NCBI RefSeq assembly: GCF_047948215.1
Contig: NC_134458.1
Coordinates: 145,343,036 to 145,407,035, forward strand
From: Lycorma delicatula
Lineage: Eukaryota; Arthropoda; Insecta; Hemiptera; Fulgoridae
DNA length: 64,000 nucleotides
Reading direction: 5' to 3'
The stretch's first letter is position 1. Each line of letters starts with the position of its first letter. Positions 12,434 through 24,553 of the stretch are shown here, piece by piece. The notes under the pieces are model-generated. The model was given only the letters and a program-made list of their open reading frames with translations. It was not told the origin of the DNA and made no database searches. Position numbers and translations under genes: made by a program.

Positions 12434-13991
12434 ATATGTAATACGAAAGGTAAAGTCGATAGATGAGTGGAATATATTGAAGAGTTATAAGGATGAAATG
12501 AATTAGAAAATGGTGTTATAGAGGAAGAAGAGGAAGTTGAGGAGGATGAAATGGGAGAAACAATACTGAGATCTGAATTTAAGAGAGCATTAAAAGATTT
12601 AAATGGCAGAAAGGCTCCTGGAATAGACGGAATACCTGTAGAATTACTGCGCAATGCAGACTTCAAAAAAAGTGTTATAGTCATGATACCAAAGAAAGCA
12701 GGGGCAGATAAATGTGAAGAATACAGAACAATTAGTTTAACTAGTCATGCATCAAAAATCTTAACCAGAATTCTATACAGAAGAATTGAGAGGAGAGTGG
12801 AAGGAAGAAGTGTTAGGAGAAGACCAATTTGGTTTCAGGAAAAGTATAGGGACAAGGGAAGCAATTTTATGCCTCAGATTAATAGTAGAAGAAAGATTAA
12901 AGAAAAACAAACCAACATACTTGGCGTTTATAGACCTAGAAAAGGCATTCGATAACGTAGACTGGAATAAAATGTTCAGCATTTTAAAAAAAATAGGGTT
13001 CAAATACAGAGATAGAAGAACAATTGCTAACATGTACAGGAACCAAACAGCAACAGTAATAATCGAAGAACATAAGAAAGAAGCCGTAGTAAGAAAGGGA
13101 GTCCAACAAGGATGTTCCCTATCCCCGTTACTTTTTAATCTTTACATGGAACTAGCAGTTAATGATGTTAAAGAACAATTTAGATTCGGAGTAACAGTGC
13201 AAGGTGAAAAGATAAAGATGCTACGATTTTGCTGATGATATAGTAATTCTAGCCGAGAGTAAAAAGGATTTAGAAGAAACAATGAACGGCATAGATGAAG
13301 TCTTACGCAAGAACTATCGCATGAAAATAAACAAATACAAAACAAAAGTAATGAAATGTAGTAGAAATAACAAAGATGGACGAATGAATGTGAAAATAGG
13401 AGGAGAAAAGATTATGTAGGTAGAAGAATTTTGTTATTTGGGAAGTAGAATTACTAAAGATGGACGAAGTAGGAGCGATATAAAATGCCGAATAGCACAA
13501 GCGAAACGAGCCTTCAGTCAGAAATATAACTTGTTAACATCAAAAATGAATTTAAATGTCAGGAAAAATTTTTTGAAAGTATATGTTTGGAGTGTCACTT
13601 TATATGGAAGTGAAGCTTGGACAATCGGAGTATCTGAGAAGAAAAAATTAGAATCTTTTGAAATGTGGAGCTATAGGAGAATGTTAAAAATCGATGGGTG
13701 GATAAAGTGACAAATGAAGAGGTATTGCGGCAAATAGATGAAGAAAGAAGCATTTGGAAAAATACAGTTAAAAGAAGAGACAGACTTATAGGTCACATAC
13801 TAAGGCATCCTGGAATAGTCGCTTTAATATTGGAAGGACAGGTAGAAGGGAAAAATTGTGTAGGCAGGCCACGTTTGGAGTATGTAAAACAAATTGTTGG
13901 GGATGTAGGATGTAGAGGGTATACTGAAATGAAACGACTAGCACTAGATAGGGAATCTTGGAGAGCTGCATCAAACCATTCAAATGACTGA
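12434..13991 (+). pseudogene. LINE ORF2 (reverse transcriptase), decayed
   Basis: This encodes the reverse transcriptase and C-terminal tail of a non-LTR retrotransposon, the enzyme that copies the element's RNA into DNA at the insertion site. Visible in order: an acidic linker then LRSEFKRALKDLNGRKAPG (about 12570-12620), IPKKAGADKCEEYRTISL (12688-12740), EDQFGFRKS (12819-12845), LAFIDLEKAFDNVDW (12920-12964, first catalytic Asp), GVQQGCSLSPLLFNLYM (13099-13149), the F-ADD catalytic box (13227-13240), a FLKVYVWSVTLYGSEAW palm/thumb segment (13573-13622), then KVTNEEVL and a GRPRLEYVKQ tail with a final stop at 13989. The endonuclease half is absent (5' truncation). Decay: a deletion after the 'ELLRNAD' block, frameshifts near 12803, 13229 (one extra T inside the ADD box) and 13693, and an in-frame stop at 13417-13419. 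The 3' flank (13985-14010) is A-rich. The clade is uncertain; the tail is of the RTE/CR1-like type. It cannot be active. Confidence 0.9.
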
Positions 13992-14009
13992 AGACAAAAA
14001 AAAGAAAGA

Positions 14010-14689
14010 ATTTTACCTAACCTTAACCTAATTGAACGATAACTTAATTTAAGCCAAATTATTTATTCCGTAAATAATTTTTTTTACTCAATTACGAAAA
14101 CCTAATCACCTAAGTTTAACCTAAAAAAACATAATCAATCAAATATAACCTCATTCTTAACGTAATTTCACTGAAACCAAACATGGCATGTTTCAATCAC
14201 ACGCATACATTCAACCCTCAGTTTGAATGTGTTACACGTGTTAAGTGTAAAATAACGAAATTTCGGCTGCATGTACTGTGTGCAAATTAAGAGGAGTATA
14301 ACTTTAGCGAAAGGCGTTTCTGAAGAATAATTTCGCTTATAACGAATAACTTTGGGCGTAAATAAATTATATTCCAAACTTTATCAAAATTATACATTAG
14401 GTAGAATTGTATAAAATTATCTTATATTTAACAATATTTTACATTAGCCACTGACTAAATTGAACTACTTCTACCTTAGAACTGATTTCATACAACAAAA
14501 CATTTATAATATTGAGCTATTTTTTAAAGCTTTAAATAAAGCTATTTGTAAAACGTTTTATCAATAAATAAATAAAAATGCAACAACTTAACCAGTGATT
14601 TCGAATTTTTTTAATGATTAATTCACCGCATTAGCTCGAAGCTTGTTTCTGTGGGACAACTAAATGGAAATTTTTTAGCTATAAAAAAT
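14010..14689. other. AT-rich noncoding stretch
   Basis: No gene or repeat recognised; short ORFs here lack any domain. Confidence 0.5.
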
Positions 14690-14765
14690 ACTATGTCTGA
14701 TTGGGATTCGAACTCGTAATTTCCAAATGAAAGTCCAAAAATATCACTTTAGGAAAGAGGTATGA
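14690..14765 (-). repeat. tRNA-derived SINE fragment, family 1
   Basis: The reverse complement contains GAGTTCGAATCCCAATCAG (about 14716-14698), a near-perfect box B. To its right, 'ttccaaatgaaagtccaaaaatatcactttaggaaa' follows the same layout as the minus-strand SINE at 52.56-52.63 kb. Only the head is recognisable. Confidence 0.6.
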
Positions 14766-15059
14766 AAAGCATTTTCTCCTCTCTTCCTAAGTTATTAGAT
14801 GTTAATATCATGGATTAGAGACGACTATGTTAATATACAACAAAAAATTATACATGGAATAAAGCTTATAGAACTATATATAACATTACTCAAAAATTGA
14901 TATCGCAAATAATTTTTTGTAAAAATAAACAATTTATCGGTTATAAAAAGAGCGTTTTTTCTTCGGTAAAAAGAACTGAATAGTACAGTGCGTACGGAAA
15001 GTCTTTGTGGAGTATGCTTTAGAATTATGTGGTGCATTCTGTTCTTTCGGCTTTAGGAT

Positions 15060-15790
15060 GGTTGCCCTCTGAGTTCGTTGGGTGTTGCTCAGTAATAAAT
15101 CAAGACCGCAGTTGTTAAGTTGTAATTGAACGCGCTTCGTTTCGTTTCCTGTTGTTTCCTGTTTCCTGTTGGTAATGGTTTTTTCGGTAGAGGATCATAT
15201 TTTTTTCGTTGAACACGTTTTTTCGTGAAGGTAACAAGTATACTGATTTAGTGAAGTACAAGTTTTCTGAAAATTCTCCAAATTTTTCTGTTCCTCACCG
15301 CAATGCATTTTGAACTCATCAAAAAATTTCGGGCAACAGTCTCTGATGAAGAGGCTGATTGACGTGGAAGATCAGCTAAACTAAACGAACAGAAACTGTC
15401 TGAAATTTTGAAAGTCCATCAAAGTCAACAGGTATGTTTCCACAGAAGCAAGATATCGAACATAAACTTGTAAGAAAATAAATGAAACTTTTGCCCTATA
15501 AAGTAATGTGAGTTCAAGAACTGAAACCTAAGATCATACCAGCAGACTAAATTATGGTCAATGGTTTAAGCGTTTTATTGACCAAAATTCCGTAGGTCTT
15601 TCTACGGAGGACAGCAAAGCAAGCAGTTTACCGCAACAGACCACGCACGATTGACGAAATAAAAACCGCAATAACGGCATATGTACAAGACATTCCAGTA
15701 CTGGTGTAAGTGTTTGAAAACCTAACTGAAACGTGTGCAGTGTTGTACTGATGTTGGAGAAGGTCATTTTCATCACCATTTTTAAACTAT
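15060..15790 (+). pseudogene. Mariner-like transposase relic 1
   Basis: This is the remains of a DDE transposase of the Tc1/mariner type, which cuts and pastes its own DNA. The ORF opens at 15175 with MVFSVEDHIFFVEHVF and REGNKYTDLVKYKF, then VPHRNA: the N-terminal helix-turn-helix region. Near the end, in a shifted frame, come TIDEIKTAITAYVQDIPV (about 15651-15705) and VFENLTE, the usual C-terminal helix block. The catalytic core between them is largely missing, though a WFKRFIDQNS segment near 15562 survives. Total length is about 0.7 kb against about 1.3 kb for a full element. Stops and frameshifts are numerous. No clear terminal repeats were found. Confidence 0.75.
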
Positions 15791-15876
15791 ACCAGTTATT
15801 GTAACATCCGTTTCTATAAAATAATAAAATAGAAATACAAAGTAATAATTAAGAAAGTTTCGTCTTTACGCTTCCG

Positions 15877-15924
15877 TAATTCCAGTACACAGCAACTTTC
15901 CGAAGTTGCTGTGTACTGGAATTA
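15877..15924. repeat. Perfect 22-base inverted repeat
   Basis: Arms 15877-15898 and 15903-15924 are exact reverse complements, separated by four bases (TCCG). It lies about 90 bases beyond the mariner relic. It is too short and too perfect to be a MITE, and no flanking direct repeat is visible. Confidence 0.9.
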
Positions 15925-18033
15925 TAAATACAGTGCTGTATTTATCAGTTAAAAAAAAAAAAAATTTATGCTTTATTCTACATGAAATTATTATATATTT
16001 ATTACTTTGTATTACTGCTTATTTCCAGCCCCATGCGTATAATTACAATTATTTCGTAATCACATTATTTAAGTAACGAATTAATAAACACTAATTTATT
16101 TTACTTTTCATGTAAACGTTAATATAATATTAAAAAATCTCACATATTTTCATAAAATAAACATTTATAAAACATATTTAATAATAATTTTAAGTACTGT
16201 TGATTTACATTGGTGTAAAATATTCAAAATAACAATCTCACTGAATTTAACTTAACTTAATTTTTATTAGGTAACATATCAAGAAGGTTGATTTCATTAG
16301 ATCATTTAATGAGCTTTTAGGAATAAAGTATTACTTTGTATCTTTTGATAATTTCTATGAATGAGTTCATTGATGTAAGGCCCACATCAATGACAGCAAA
16401 ATTTTGTAGGCAGTAGTAACAGAAACGTTGTTGGTGGGGGATGAAGCAAGAGAAATGTTATAAACAACACTGGTGCACTTACGGACCTTTAAAAAGTTGT
16501 TTATATACATTTAACCTAGCACAGGCTGCTTGTAAATATTGATACAAGATAAGCCATTTTTGGGAGTGACTTGAATAATATCAGTTCTCCTTCAGTCTAG
16601 TGTTTAATACTATTTGAAATTAAATTTTTATAAATATAAAATATTTTTTAAAATTATGTTTTCTGTACTGATTTAACCATAAAAGAAACTGGTAAGAGTA
16701 ACATTTAAAAAAAATTTAAAAGCAGTTCTTCTAATACAAACTTTAGACTAATATTTAAAAACAATAATAGATAAAAAAAGTATGTATACGCATATAACAT
16801 CTGGAAGAAAGTAGAGTTCATTAAAAACTATAAAAATTTAATTAATAAAAAACCATTCATTATCTTGTCAAAGTGTAAAAACAAATTAAAAAAGAAAAAA
16901 GAAAAGAACTATTGATATATTAGAACATATCAAATTAATTACACAATAATAATTGTACAAATTAAATTAACCTAGTTAATTTTAGATTATTTTTTTTTAG
17001 TTAATTTTAAATATTTTTAAATTAACTAGTTTTAAAACACAATTTTTTTTAAACAAATTAATCTGTTCTACTTTCTAAAGACTAATACACATGTACACTT
17101 GCTTCGGATAATAAAAAGGATTTAATATTACTGAAATAAAAGAGCTTTAAAAAGAATTGTTTGAAAAGATAAAATCTTTTCCTTTTATTGAATAAAATGT
17201 AAGAAACTTAAAAATTATTACTTCTTTAACACCTATATCGTCTTATCTTCATTACGTGATATATTGAAAACAAGTTAATAAAATGGTAAACTGATTTTAT
17301 TATATTTATAAAAACTTTCTTATTTAAAAAAAAAAATATTATGTACTTTGTAATATGAATACAAAATTCAAAATAGTTTATTATAAAAATTGCATAATGT
17401 ATCTAATTCTATTGCATCTATAATGATTGATGCAATCTATAATTGCATCTATATGATTGATAAAGTCATTCAAAAGAGAATAACTTTAATGAAGAAAATT
17501 TTAATGAAAAACACTGATTAAATATATTTAAATATATTATTATCAATATAAACAAATGTAGTGTATGTAGAATCAGGAGTAAAGTTAGCAGAAAATTACT
17601 TTTCATTTTAGTCGAAGATTATTTCTTATGAAAATTATGTTATTTTATTTAAATATTACAATTATTTTATTATTTTATACAAGTATTTTATTACGAAAGG
17701 ATATTTAAAAAAAAAAAATCTATAATTTTATTTTATATACTTATACAGACTGAATAAATAACATTATAAAAAAATTCATATAAACTTTCAACACTTCAAG
17801 TATTAAAAAGTAAGAAAATTACATAAAATAAAAAGAAAAAATTTTACCAGAAAATTAATAAAAAAGAACGATTATACCAGTTTCTATTTTCTTTGAAAAA
17901 AATTCCATTAACGATTAGGCGGAAGTAATGGATAATAGTATCTTTGAATCGGCGGTTGAAGGTTAAGCCTTTACTTCAACTTGCCCACCCTTGTCTGGCG
18001 ATACTTGTTTGATCATTATTGATTACATAAGTG
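15925..18033. other. AT-rich noncoding stretch
   Basis: No gene. A small inverted repeat lies at 16367-16376 and 16384-16393 (10-base arms). Local duplications of 'attgcatctat'-type sequence occur at 17411-17455. A GC-richer patch at 17925-18033 borders the mariner element and is unexplained. Confidence 0.5.
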
Positions 18034-18050
18034 CGAGGGTCAGTCAAATA
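18034..18050 (+). repeat. Left terminal inverted repeat of mariner-like element
   Basis: CGAGGGTCAGTCAAATA, matching the right end 18691-18707 in inverted orientation over all 17 bases. These would be the transposase binding and cleavage ends. Confidence 0.9.
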
Positions 18051-18690
18051 GAAACAAAACTTATTAATTTTCTAGATATTTCCCCTGAAATTGTACACAT
18101 TTTTCCCAAAGTGTAGGAATCTTGTGGATCGCTTCATCAAATGTTTGATGACGTGTCACGAGCCAATTGCGTACGAATTCGTTATCTTTGTTGTCGCTCT
18201 GGAATGGATATCCTCTTAGTGCCTCCTTCAATGATTCAAACAAGAAAAAAATCGAAGGGGGATAAATACAGATAGTATGTGGTATTTTTTAAGGTTTACA
18301 AGTACATTTTTGTCCAGTTTGACTACTGTGTGAGGCCTGGCATTGCGGTGAGGGAGAATTACATCTCTCATTGTCTGAAGATGCCTTTTTTCTTGTAGAC
18401 GACGATCTGGGAGTTGTAGGCAGCATTCAATGTTCGTGAAGGAAAGTTTTCAATCATACGGCTTTCCAGCCTCAAAAGACGGTTGAGAGGAATTTTCCAG
18501 TTGACCGGCTTGTTGTCACCTTTACAGGATAGGCCTTTCTGTTCCTACACCGTTCCAAACGAGCAGATTTCGACTCGGGGCTAAATAATTTTATTCTCGT
18601 TAAAGCCCATCAGGGCTATGAACGGGGAACTGGTGTAGCGATCGAAATCGTCACAATGTGGGTGTCTTCCTCTATGGGGATTGAGATGTA

Positions 18691-18707
18691 TATTTGACTG
18701 ACCCTCG
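18691..18707 (-). repeat. Right terminal inverted repeat of mariner-like element
   Basis: TATTTGACTGACCCTCG, the exact reverse complement of 18034-18050, followed directly by TA, the expected mariner target dinucleotide. Confidence 0.9.
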
Positions 18708-20194
18708 TAGATCTTTATTAAAATAAATTATTGTGTTACGATTTGCGCCCCAAAACTTTAGCTACTCTAAAAAAATAATCTTTAATTTCAATTATAAATG
18801 TTAAATGAAGAAATTAATTGAAATTTCGTATTGCACACAATGAGAAGCCTTTTTTTAGATATAAGCTGTAGTTTGTACAATCTGATATGTATGTGTTACT
18901 TTGGAATAGTCTTATAAAGATACAAATATAATGTTATTGTTTTTGTTTAGGTTATAGTCTATTTGACATATAAGATTTTATTGTCAAACACAGTAACAAA
19001 AAAATTAAATTTTTTGCTAAATTATTTTAAATATCTGACGTATTAAATACGAATAAATAGTTTGGACGTTTGAGGTCATTCTAACAAAAAAAAGAAAATA
19101 AATAAATTATTCGGATTAATTTTCATTTTTTTTCTTCTTGTACTGTTATATAAAAGCTTCAAAAATAATTTTCTTTACTTAGGAAGTTTATTTTACTTTA
19201 AAGTACGATTAGTATTTTCGTACATATCACGATCACGGTTTTAAGTTTTAATAATTTTTAAATAGGACATGTAAAAAAGCTTACATTAATTGGAATGAAA
19301 AACAAAATTTTACTTTAAAACGTGATAAATTTATTTTATATTATACACTGAATGTGCATTACATTAAAAAAGAAAAAAAAATCTTTGTTATAATAAAAAA
19401 TACGTATCGTAAATCGTTACGTTAAAAAGAATTTAAGAGAATGTCAATACTGAAGTAGTACCAGATTGTGACCTTCACCAGATTTTTTTTCTAATAAACT
19501 GAAATATATATTTGTTAGTCGGTATATGTTTTCATAGCTTGAGAACGACTGTATCGATTTTCATAAATAATATATCTTACGTTTTGCCTTAATTTTAACA
19601 TTAATTCTAATTATCTATATCTAATGGAAAAATTAAATTTATGCTAATTGTTTATCTTAACATAATTTGACATACATAAATGCATATATTTTTTAATTAC
19701 TTTACCTACAGATTTAGAGTTAAACAATGTTTTATATTATAATTCAGTTACATATTTTTATATTCATAATAAATTAAATTAATTTTTTTAATTTTGTAAG
19801 TTATTAGGGGTGTTAAATAATTAATGAAAAATTATATTCCGCGTGTTGTAGAAATAAAATTCAATCTAAAAGAGAATATTAATAATGTTTTGCCATTCTT
19901 ACGGAAACGATGGTTAAAATTTAATGCTAATTAAACATCTCTCATCATTAATTTAAATTTATTTCTTGTGGGACAAAGGTTGGAAATTACACCGCGCTTT
20001 TATTTATGTTTCTTTTTTAAAGAAAAAAGATTTGCTGTCATACAATTAGATTGCAACTTTAGTTTGCATTCTCCAAAAACGTTTAACCAATATATTACGG
20101 AAAAAGCTGACAAAGTATGGCGTGATTTCCCGGTTATTAATAATAATACTAAAAAAAGTTAGAACTAAAAACTAAAAAAAGAGAACATATATAT
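18708..20194. other. AT-rich noncoding stretch
   Basis: No gene or recognised repeat. The 64-codon ORF at 19968-20162 has no domain I know and sits in AT-rich background. Confidence 0.5.
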
Positions 20195-20735
20195 TTTTTA
20201 GAGGTAGAGAATAAAATAAAAAAAAAAAAAAAAACTTTACTAAAAATGTTCATGTATAGGTTAAGTTTAATTAACAAATTTGTTTAAGTAAAGTTTTTAC
20301 TAAATCTAAATCCCCTTGAATAAAGGATAACATTTTCTAAAAACTATCTGCATTTTAGGTCCGGAGTCTATAATTTTAAAAACTTGTAGGCGTTTCTTGA
20401 TAGCTCTATTTTACAATAAGAAAAATTTTCAAAAAACTTTTGAAAATATTTACCGAAGGTAGAGAGCAAAAGAACAGAAACATATATTTCAATTTTAAGA
20501 AGGAGTTCTACATACAACCAATGCCCTATATATGAGAATATTTGAGCCAAATTTGAAGAAAATCGGTATGATCAATCCAGAGATATAAAGTCAAAAACTA
20601 TGCAACACGTATGCATATAACATACATACATATGTGTTTTTTTTTTTTTTTGTTTAGATGAATTAGTTGAACCCTAAAACGTACAGATTTGTAAAAATAT
20701 CCGATATCCAATTTTTTACATGATAAACCGTTCTT
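20195..20735 (-). repeat. Dispersed repeat family N1, inverted copy
   Basis: The reverse complement matches the plus-strand copies at 34.2-34.9 and 47.0-48.7 kb block by block. It has 'acgttttagggttcaactaattca' near the right end, a T/TATGTATG-type segment, 'taccttcggtaaatattttcaaaag' (20457-20433; compare 'cccttcggtttaaatatttttcaaag' at 34601), 'actccggacctaaaatgcag', and 'aaacaaatttgttaattaaacttaacc' towards the left end. No ORF is conserved between copies. It looks like a nonautonomous element; terminal repeats were not found. Confidence 0.65.
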
Positions 20736-20912
20736 TCCCATTTAATATATCTATTCTAGCTATATTCGCCGGGAAAGTAAAAACTACTTTTTAGTTGTAT
20801 TTTTTCAAAAATGCAAACATCAAAGTTTTGTGAATTATTTTGTCCGTTATTTTTCTGTGCCTTATGACATTTTTTACACGTATACAAAATTTTATTATAA
20901 CAGCCATATATA

Positions 20913-21077
20913 GCCGGCCTCCATGGCGCGAGTGGTAGTATCTCGGTCTTTTATCCATCCGGAGGTCTCGGGTTTGAATCCCGGTAAGGCATGGCATTTT
21001 CACACGCTAAAAAATTTTCATTTTCATCTCATCCTCTGAAGCAATACCTAACTTGGTCCCAGAAGCTAGAAAAAAAG
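20913..21077 (+). repeat. tRNA-derived SINE, family 1, near complete
   Basis: This is the best-preserved SINE in the window. Box A is TGGCGCGAGTGGTAG (20924-20938) and box B is GGGTTTGAATCCC (20970-20982), at tRNA spacing. 'Ggtaaggcatggcatttt' follows, then a tail with 'catcctctgaagcaata' and an A-rich end (about 21069-21076). Family-1 heads recur at 14.7, 25.0, 41.1, 52.6 and 56.9 kb. The 5' part would give a tRNA-like fold, but the 3' extension and multiple copies identify it as a retroposon. Confidence 0.85.
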
Positions 21078-21779
21078 TATAGCCTTAGTATTTTATACTA
21101 TTCTGATCTACATTGTTAATAACGATAACCTTAGTAAAAAGAGAATAACCATCAAATAAATAAAAGAAAATTCATAAAAATTTTAAAAATTAGTTATTTT
21201 AAAGCTTACTGATTTGTATTGAAGACGATTATGAAGTTATTTACAAATATAATTTTAAATAAGGAAATATTTTTATGCTTTTAGTACATCAAAGTAATTT
21301 CAGCATTTCAGTGTAAGAAATTCAAAGTTTCGTGGTTTAAAAAAATTACTATTTCTATTCCAAAAATTGATAATAAAATATCTCAAACGGTTAGTATAGG
21401 CGTAAAATTTATAATAAATTAAAAACCTACATCATCTTTTAGCATACATAACAATATGGAACAAACAGATACAGAATAAAAAACACAAGCCAATCTTTTT
21501 ATATTTTTCATAAAGTAAAATAATTTTTTTTATTTTATTCATAATAAAAAACGTTTTTATTTAAGTTCAAGAATATACAATCAATAAGAATAAGATCTTC
21601 AAGAATATTAAATTAGTTGTATTATAACAAACTAAGATTATTTTCCTTTGCTTATTTTAATAGTATTTCTAAAGTATGAAAATATTTAAAGCAAACGCTG
21701 AATATGAAATAACTTAAACGAAAAATAAACTGCTTAAATTTTAAGGAAATAAATATATAAGCACGCTACGTAAAGAAAC

Positions 21780-21820
<41 letters not shown>

Positions 21821-22289
21821 TATTTATTCAAAATAAGAATATTACTGCGTTTATTTTAGAATTTATTTATCTTATAATACGTTTAGAGTGTTATTCACTT
21901 TACTCTTTTGCACTAAATTTATATCCTTATATTAAATGAAAATTTCTCACAAATAGCATAGCTTAATAAATATTTAGTTAACAAAAGTGTAGACTGTTAT
22001 TAAATTAAACTACACAATCTCAGTTCATGTTATAAAATTACGTTAACATTGTAATTTTATTTACTAAAACCTAACTTTAAATAAATTTAAACTAATAATT
22101 AAATTTTAACAGAATATATTAATTGAAACATGGTAAAATGAAAGAAACGGGTAAATAATGAACGAAATATAATTAAAAACTTTCATTTATGTAATAAACC
22201 AGGGATTCTATTGTCTAACGAATAAAGATTTCATAATCCTAGAATTATTCAGTGATTATATTTAACAAAAAATCTTTGTTTTTATTCTT
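21078..22289. other. AT-rich noncoding stretch with AT microsatellite
   Basis: No gene. An (AT)n run at about 21784-21816 is the only clear structure. Confidence 0.55.
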
Positions 22290-22920
22290 TTCTGGCCTCA
22301 TAGTTCTAGAGCTAAGCTGCAAGAAGGAAAGTGTAGTAATCGGTCAAAAATTGGAATAAGGATTCTTTGCATTTCTCTACGTATCGTGACTCAGGGATCT
22401 CAAAAAAATAAAAAAGTGGGAGGGGGTAATCTTCGTACGTAAGTACGTACATAGGTACATGTGTTGGTATGTTTGAATCTTAATTTTGATTGGATAAGCC
22501 TATTTAATGAAATTTTGTAAAGAGACTTGTGTATACTAGGCGATTTGTTGATAAAATTTAGGGGTCAATATCTCCAGGGGGTGGAGTAAATAAGTTTCTT
22601 TGAGTACAATTTTCTCAAAATTTTGCAAACATAACCCGACTTTATATAAAACTCAGTTCATCTGTGTATGTTTATCTTACCATTAAAAAAAAAAATTGCC
22701 TCAATATTCTTTTCTTCCCAAAGATTCGATAAAAGCTACATTTTTATTTATTGTACGTTTTCAACGGAATTTTAGGGTTAGAAGTAGCACAACGAAAGTT
22801 ATGCTACTTCTAAGCCTAGATGTCTTTCTAGGCTTAGAAGTAGCACAAGGGATCCAAAAAGATAATTTGGGGCAATATTGCTGAAGTGGGGGAAACCGAC
22901 CAAAGTTTAATAATATAAAT
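22290..22920 (+). repeat. Dispersed repeat family N2, copy 1
   Basis: Aligns by eye with 62430-63020 on the same strand. Shared blocks, in order: 'gtagtaatcggtcaaaaa' versus 'gtagggtaatcagtcaaaaa'; 'atcgtgactcagg' versus 'atgtttcatgactcaga'; 'gtcaatatctc' followed by a G-rich 'gggggtgga' versus 'gggaggcggta'; 'gcaaacataacccgac' versus 'gcaaacataactccac'; and a closing 'ggggcaat' with 'ccgaccaaagttta' versus 'ccgatgaaagttta'. No conserved ORF. This copy carries a threefold inverted duplication at 22778-22845 that the other lacks. Confidence 0.7.
22778..22845. repeat. Threefold inverted duplication inside N2
   Basis: A 12-base segment at 22778-22789 reappears reversed at 22802-22813. The reversed stretch 22802-22820 (19 bases) is then reversed again at 22827-22845 with a 6-base spacer, giving the order A, A', A. 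'Ttagaagtagcacaa' therefore occurs twice in the same orientation. Confidence 0.88.
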
Positions 22921-23939
22921 TTTTTGAATTTTTTAAAACTTAGTTTGGCTTATTTTCACTATATAAAAATAAACAAGCAATGTCAGGAAAAAACTACAAT
23001 ATTATTGTCAGATTTCTTAAAAAATAATTTACTAGTTGTTGTTAGGAAGTACGAAAAAGTTATTTTGCCCATTTTATTAATATTCTATGTTTTAAACAAG
23101 AAGATACTAATTATTAAGCAGTTTTAATGACATGTAATTTATTCAATACATATAAAAAAAAAAAATTTCTCCTTAATCTATCATTGTATAAAATATCACA
23201 ACAAAATGATGTAACAAAACTCTTAAAAATAAATATGAAATTTTAATAAAATAAAAATCAACGTTAAACAATATCATTTACATTAATAGAATTTTAAAGA
23301 AAACTGAAAATTTTGAAAAGAAAATTTTTTAAAAAAGTGTTAAAAAAATACATTAACTTTCAAACCGTTAATGAAGAAAATCCCTACTACATCTTTATAA
23401 TCTATTAATAAAAATTTGGTGTTTACTTGACATCTGGTTATTTTAATCTATTAAACAAATAGTTTAAATTAAAAACTTTGGTATAACTATAAAGAGAAAT
23501 TTTAACTAGAACATTTCTATGGATTTATATTTTTTCCCCGCCTAAAAAAGTGAACGAGGCAACGAACTACTGATTTTGGATGAAGAGAAATTTACTTTTA
23601 AAAAAGTGTTAAAAACAATGAATAATGATGAAGTTAAGAATCGGTTGACGATGTATTTGATTTACTATTTTTGGAACCTTCTTAAGTATCTGATTATTTT
23701 ATTTCCTATTTGATAAATAAATAACCTCAAGCTGAGAGATAAGTCGATATTCAGATTGCATGGCTGATACATACATATCGGAAAATGCAGTGTTTTCGCC
23801 AAAGATATGGGCCAGTTCCACAATTTATAATGAACAACTAACTGCCATGAATCGTTCAACTTACAGTTTAAAGGAATCTTTTACAAAGGCCATCCATTTT
23901 AAAATAATTTTGTAAATACTTTTTTAGAATATCGAACAG

Positions 23940-23979
<40 letters not shown>

Positions 23980-24270
23980 TGTAGAAAAGTGTATATCGTG
24001 TATTAAATTGAAAAGAAATCTGTTAGCGTTAAGGATTCTATAAACGGACATGAAATGGCTTCTTAAAGAGATAAATATTACCACGAAATGAGCAGACTGC
24101 GTGCTATTTTAAATTAATCAAAAATTGAAAGGTATGACTTAAATCTGAATCTTACATTTTATAATTAAAATTGAATTGTTATAATTTATCAATTTTTATT
24201 CTTGTTTATAATTGATATTTTTTTATTATTACAATATTACGTACATTATCATTTATTTTTATTTAACGCA
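22921..24270. other. AT-rich noncoding stretch with TA microsatellite
   Basis: No supported gene. A (TA)n run lies at about 23938-23977. ORFs of 64-67 codons here have no domain. Confidence 0.5.
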
Positions 24271-24553
24271 AGTAAACAGTGCACGCAATTCGTCCATTAC
24301 AAGATGTCCTAATCTAGGGCACAGTGCGCTGTTCGTGTAATTGATTTTTTGACTCGACTTGACTTGCCTTTTTGATTGAAAAACTTCAAGAAGTGAAAGA
24401 AAAGTCTAGGAGAAACGATAAAGGAATTCTTTTCTTTTTCTAGAAAAATTTATAGAAAATCATCGAAGCTGCGGACAATTGAAATCATCCCCTTAAACAA
24501 TCAAAAGGGTGGGTCGGCTACTGGTACTTTAGTTCAGGCTCTAGGCCTGAAGA

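Larger units (their letters stand above)
18034..18707 (-). mobile_element. Mariner-like element with intact 17-bp terminal repeats
   Basis: The ends are perfect inverted repeats: CGAGGGTCAGTCAAATA at 18034-18050 and its complement at 18691-18707. The 674-bp body encodes, on the minus strand, broken mariner transposase. IECCLQLPDRRLQEK lies in the middle. PHRNARPHT (about 18353-18327) is the block around the second catalytic Asp, where the usual H-D-N-A-R-P-H has Arg for Asp. A frame-shifted L-S-P-F-D-F-F-L-F carries the third catalytic region. The last 60 codons read cleanly, through FVRNWLVTRHQTFDEAIHK and WEKCVQFQGKYLEN to a stop at 18064-18066. The N-terminal DNA-binding half is missing, and the catalytic change and frameshifts make it inactive. 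The right flank is TA but the left is not, so the target duplication is eroded. Confidence 0.88.

Noticed and set aside
20913..20990. Functional tRNA gene
   Set aside because: Good A and B boxes, but the stems do not close into a proper cloverleaf, the sequence continues into a SINE body with an A-rich tail, and related copies recur in the window.
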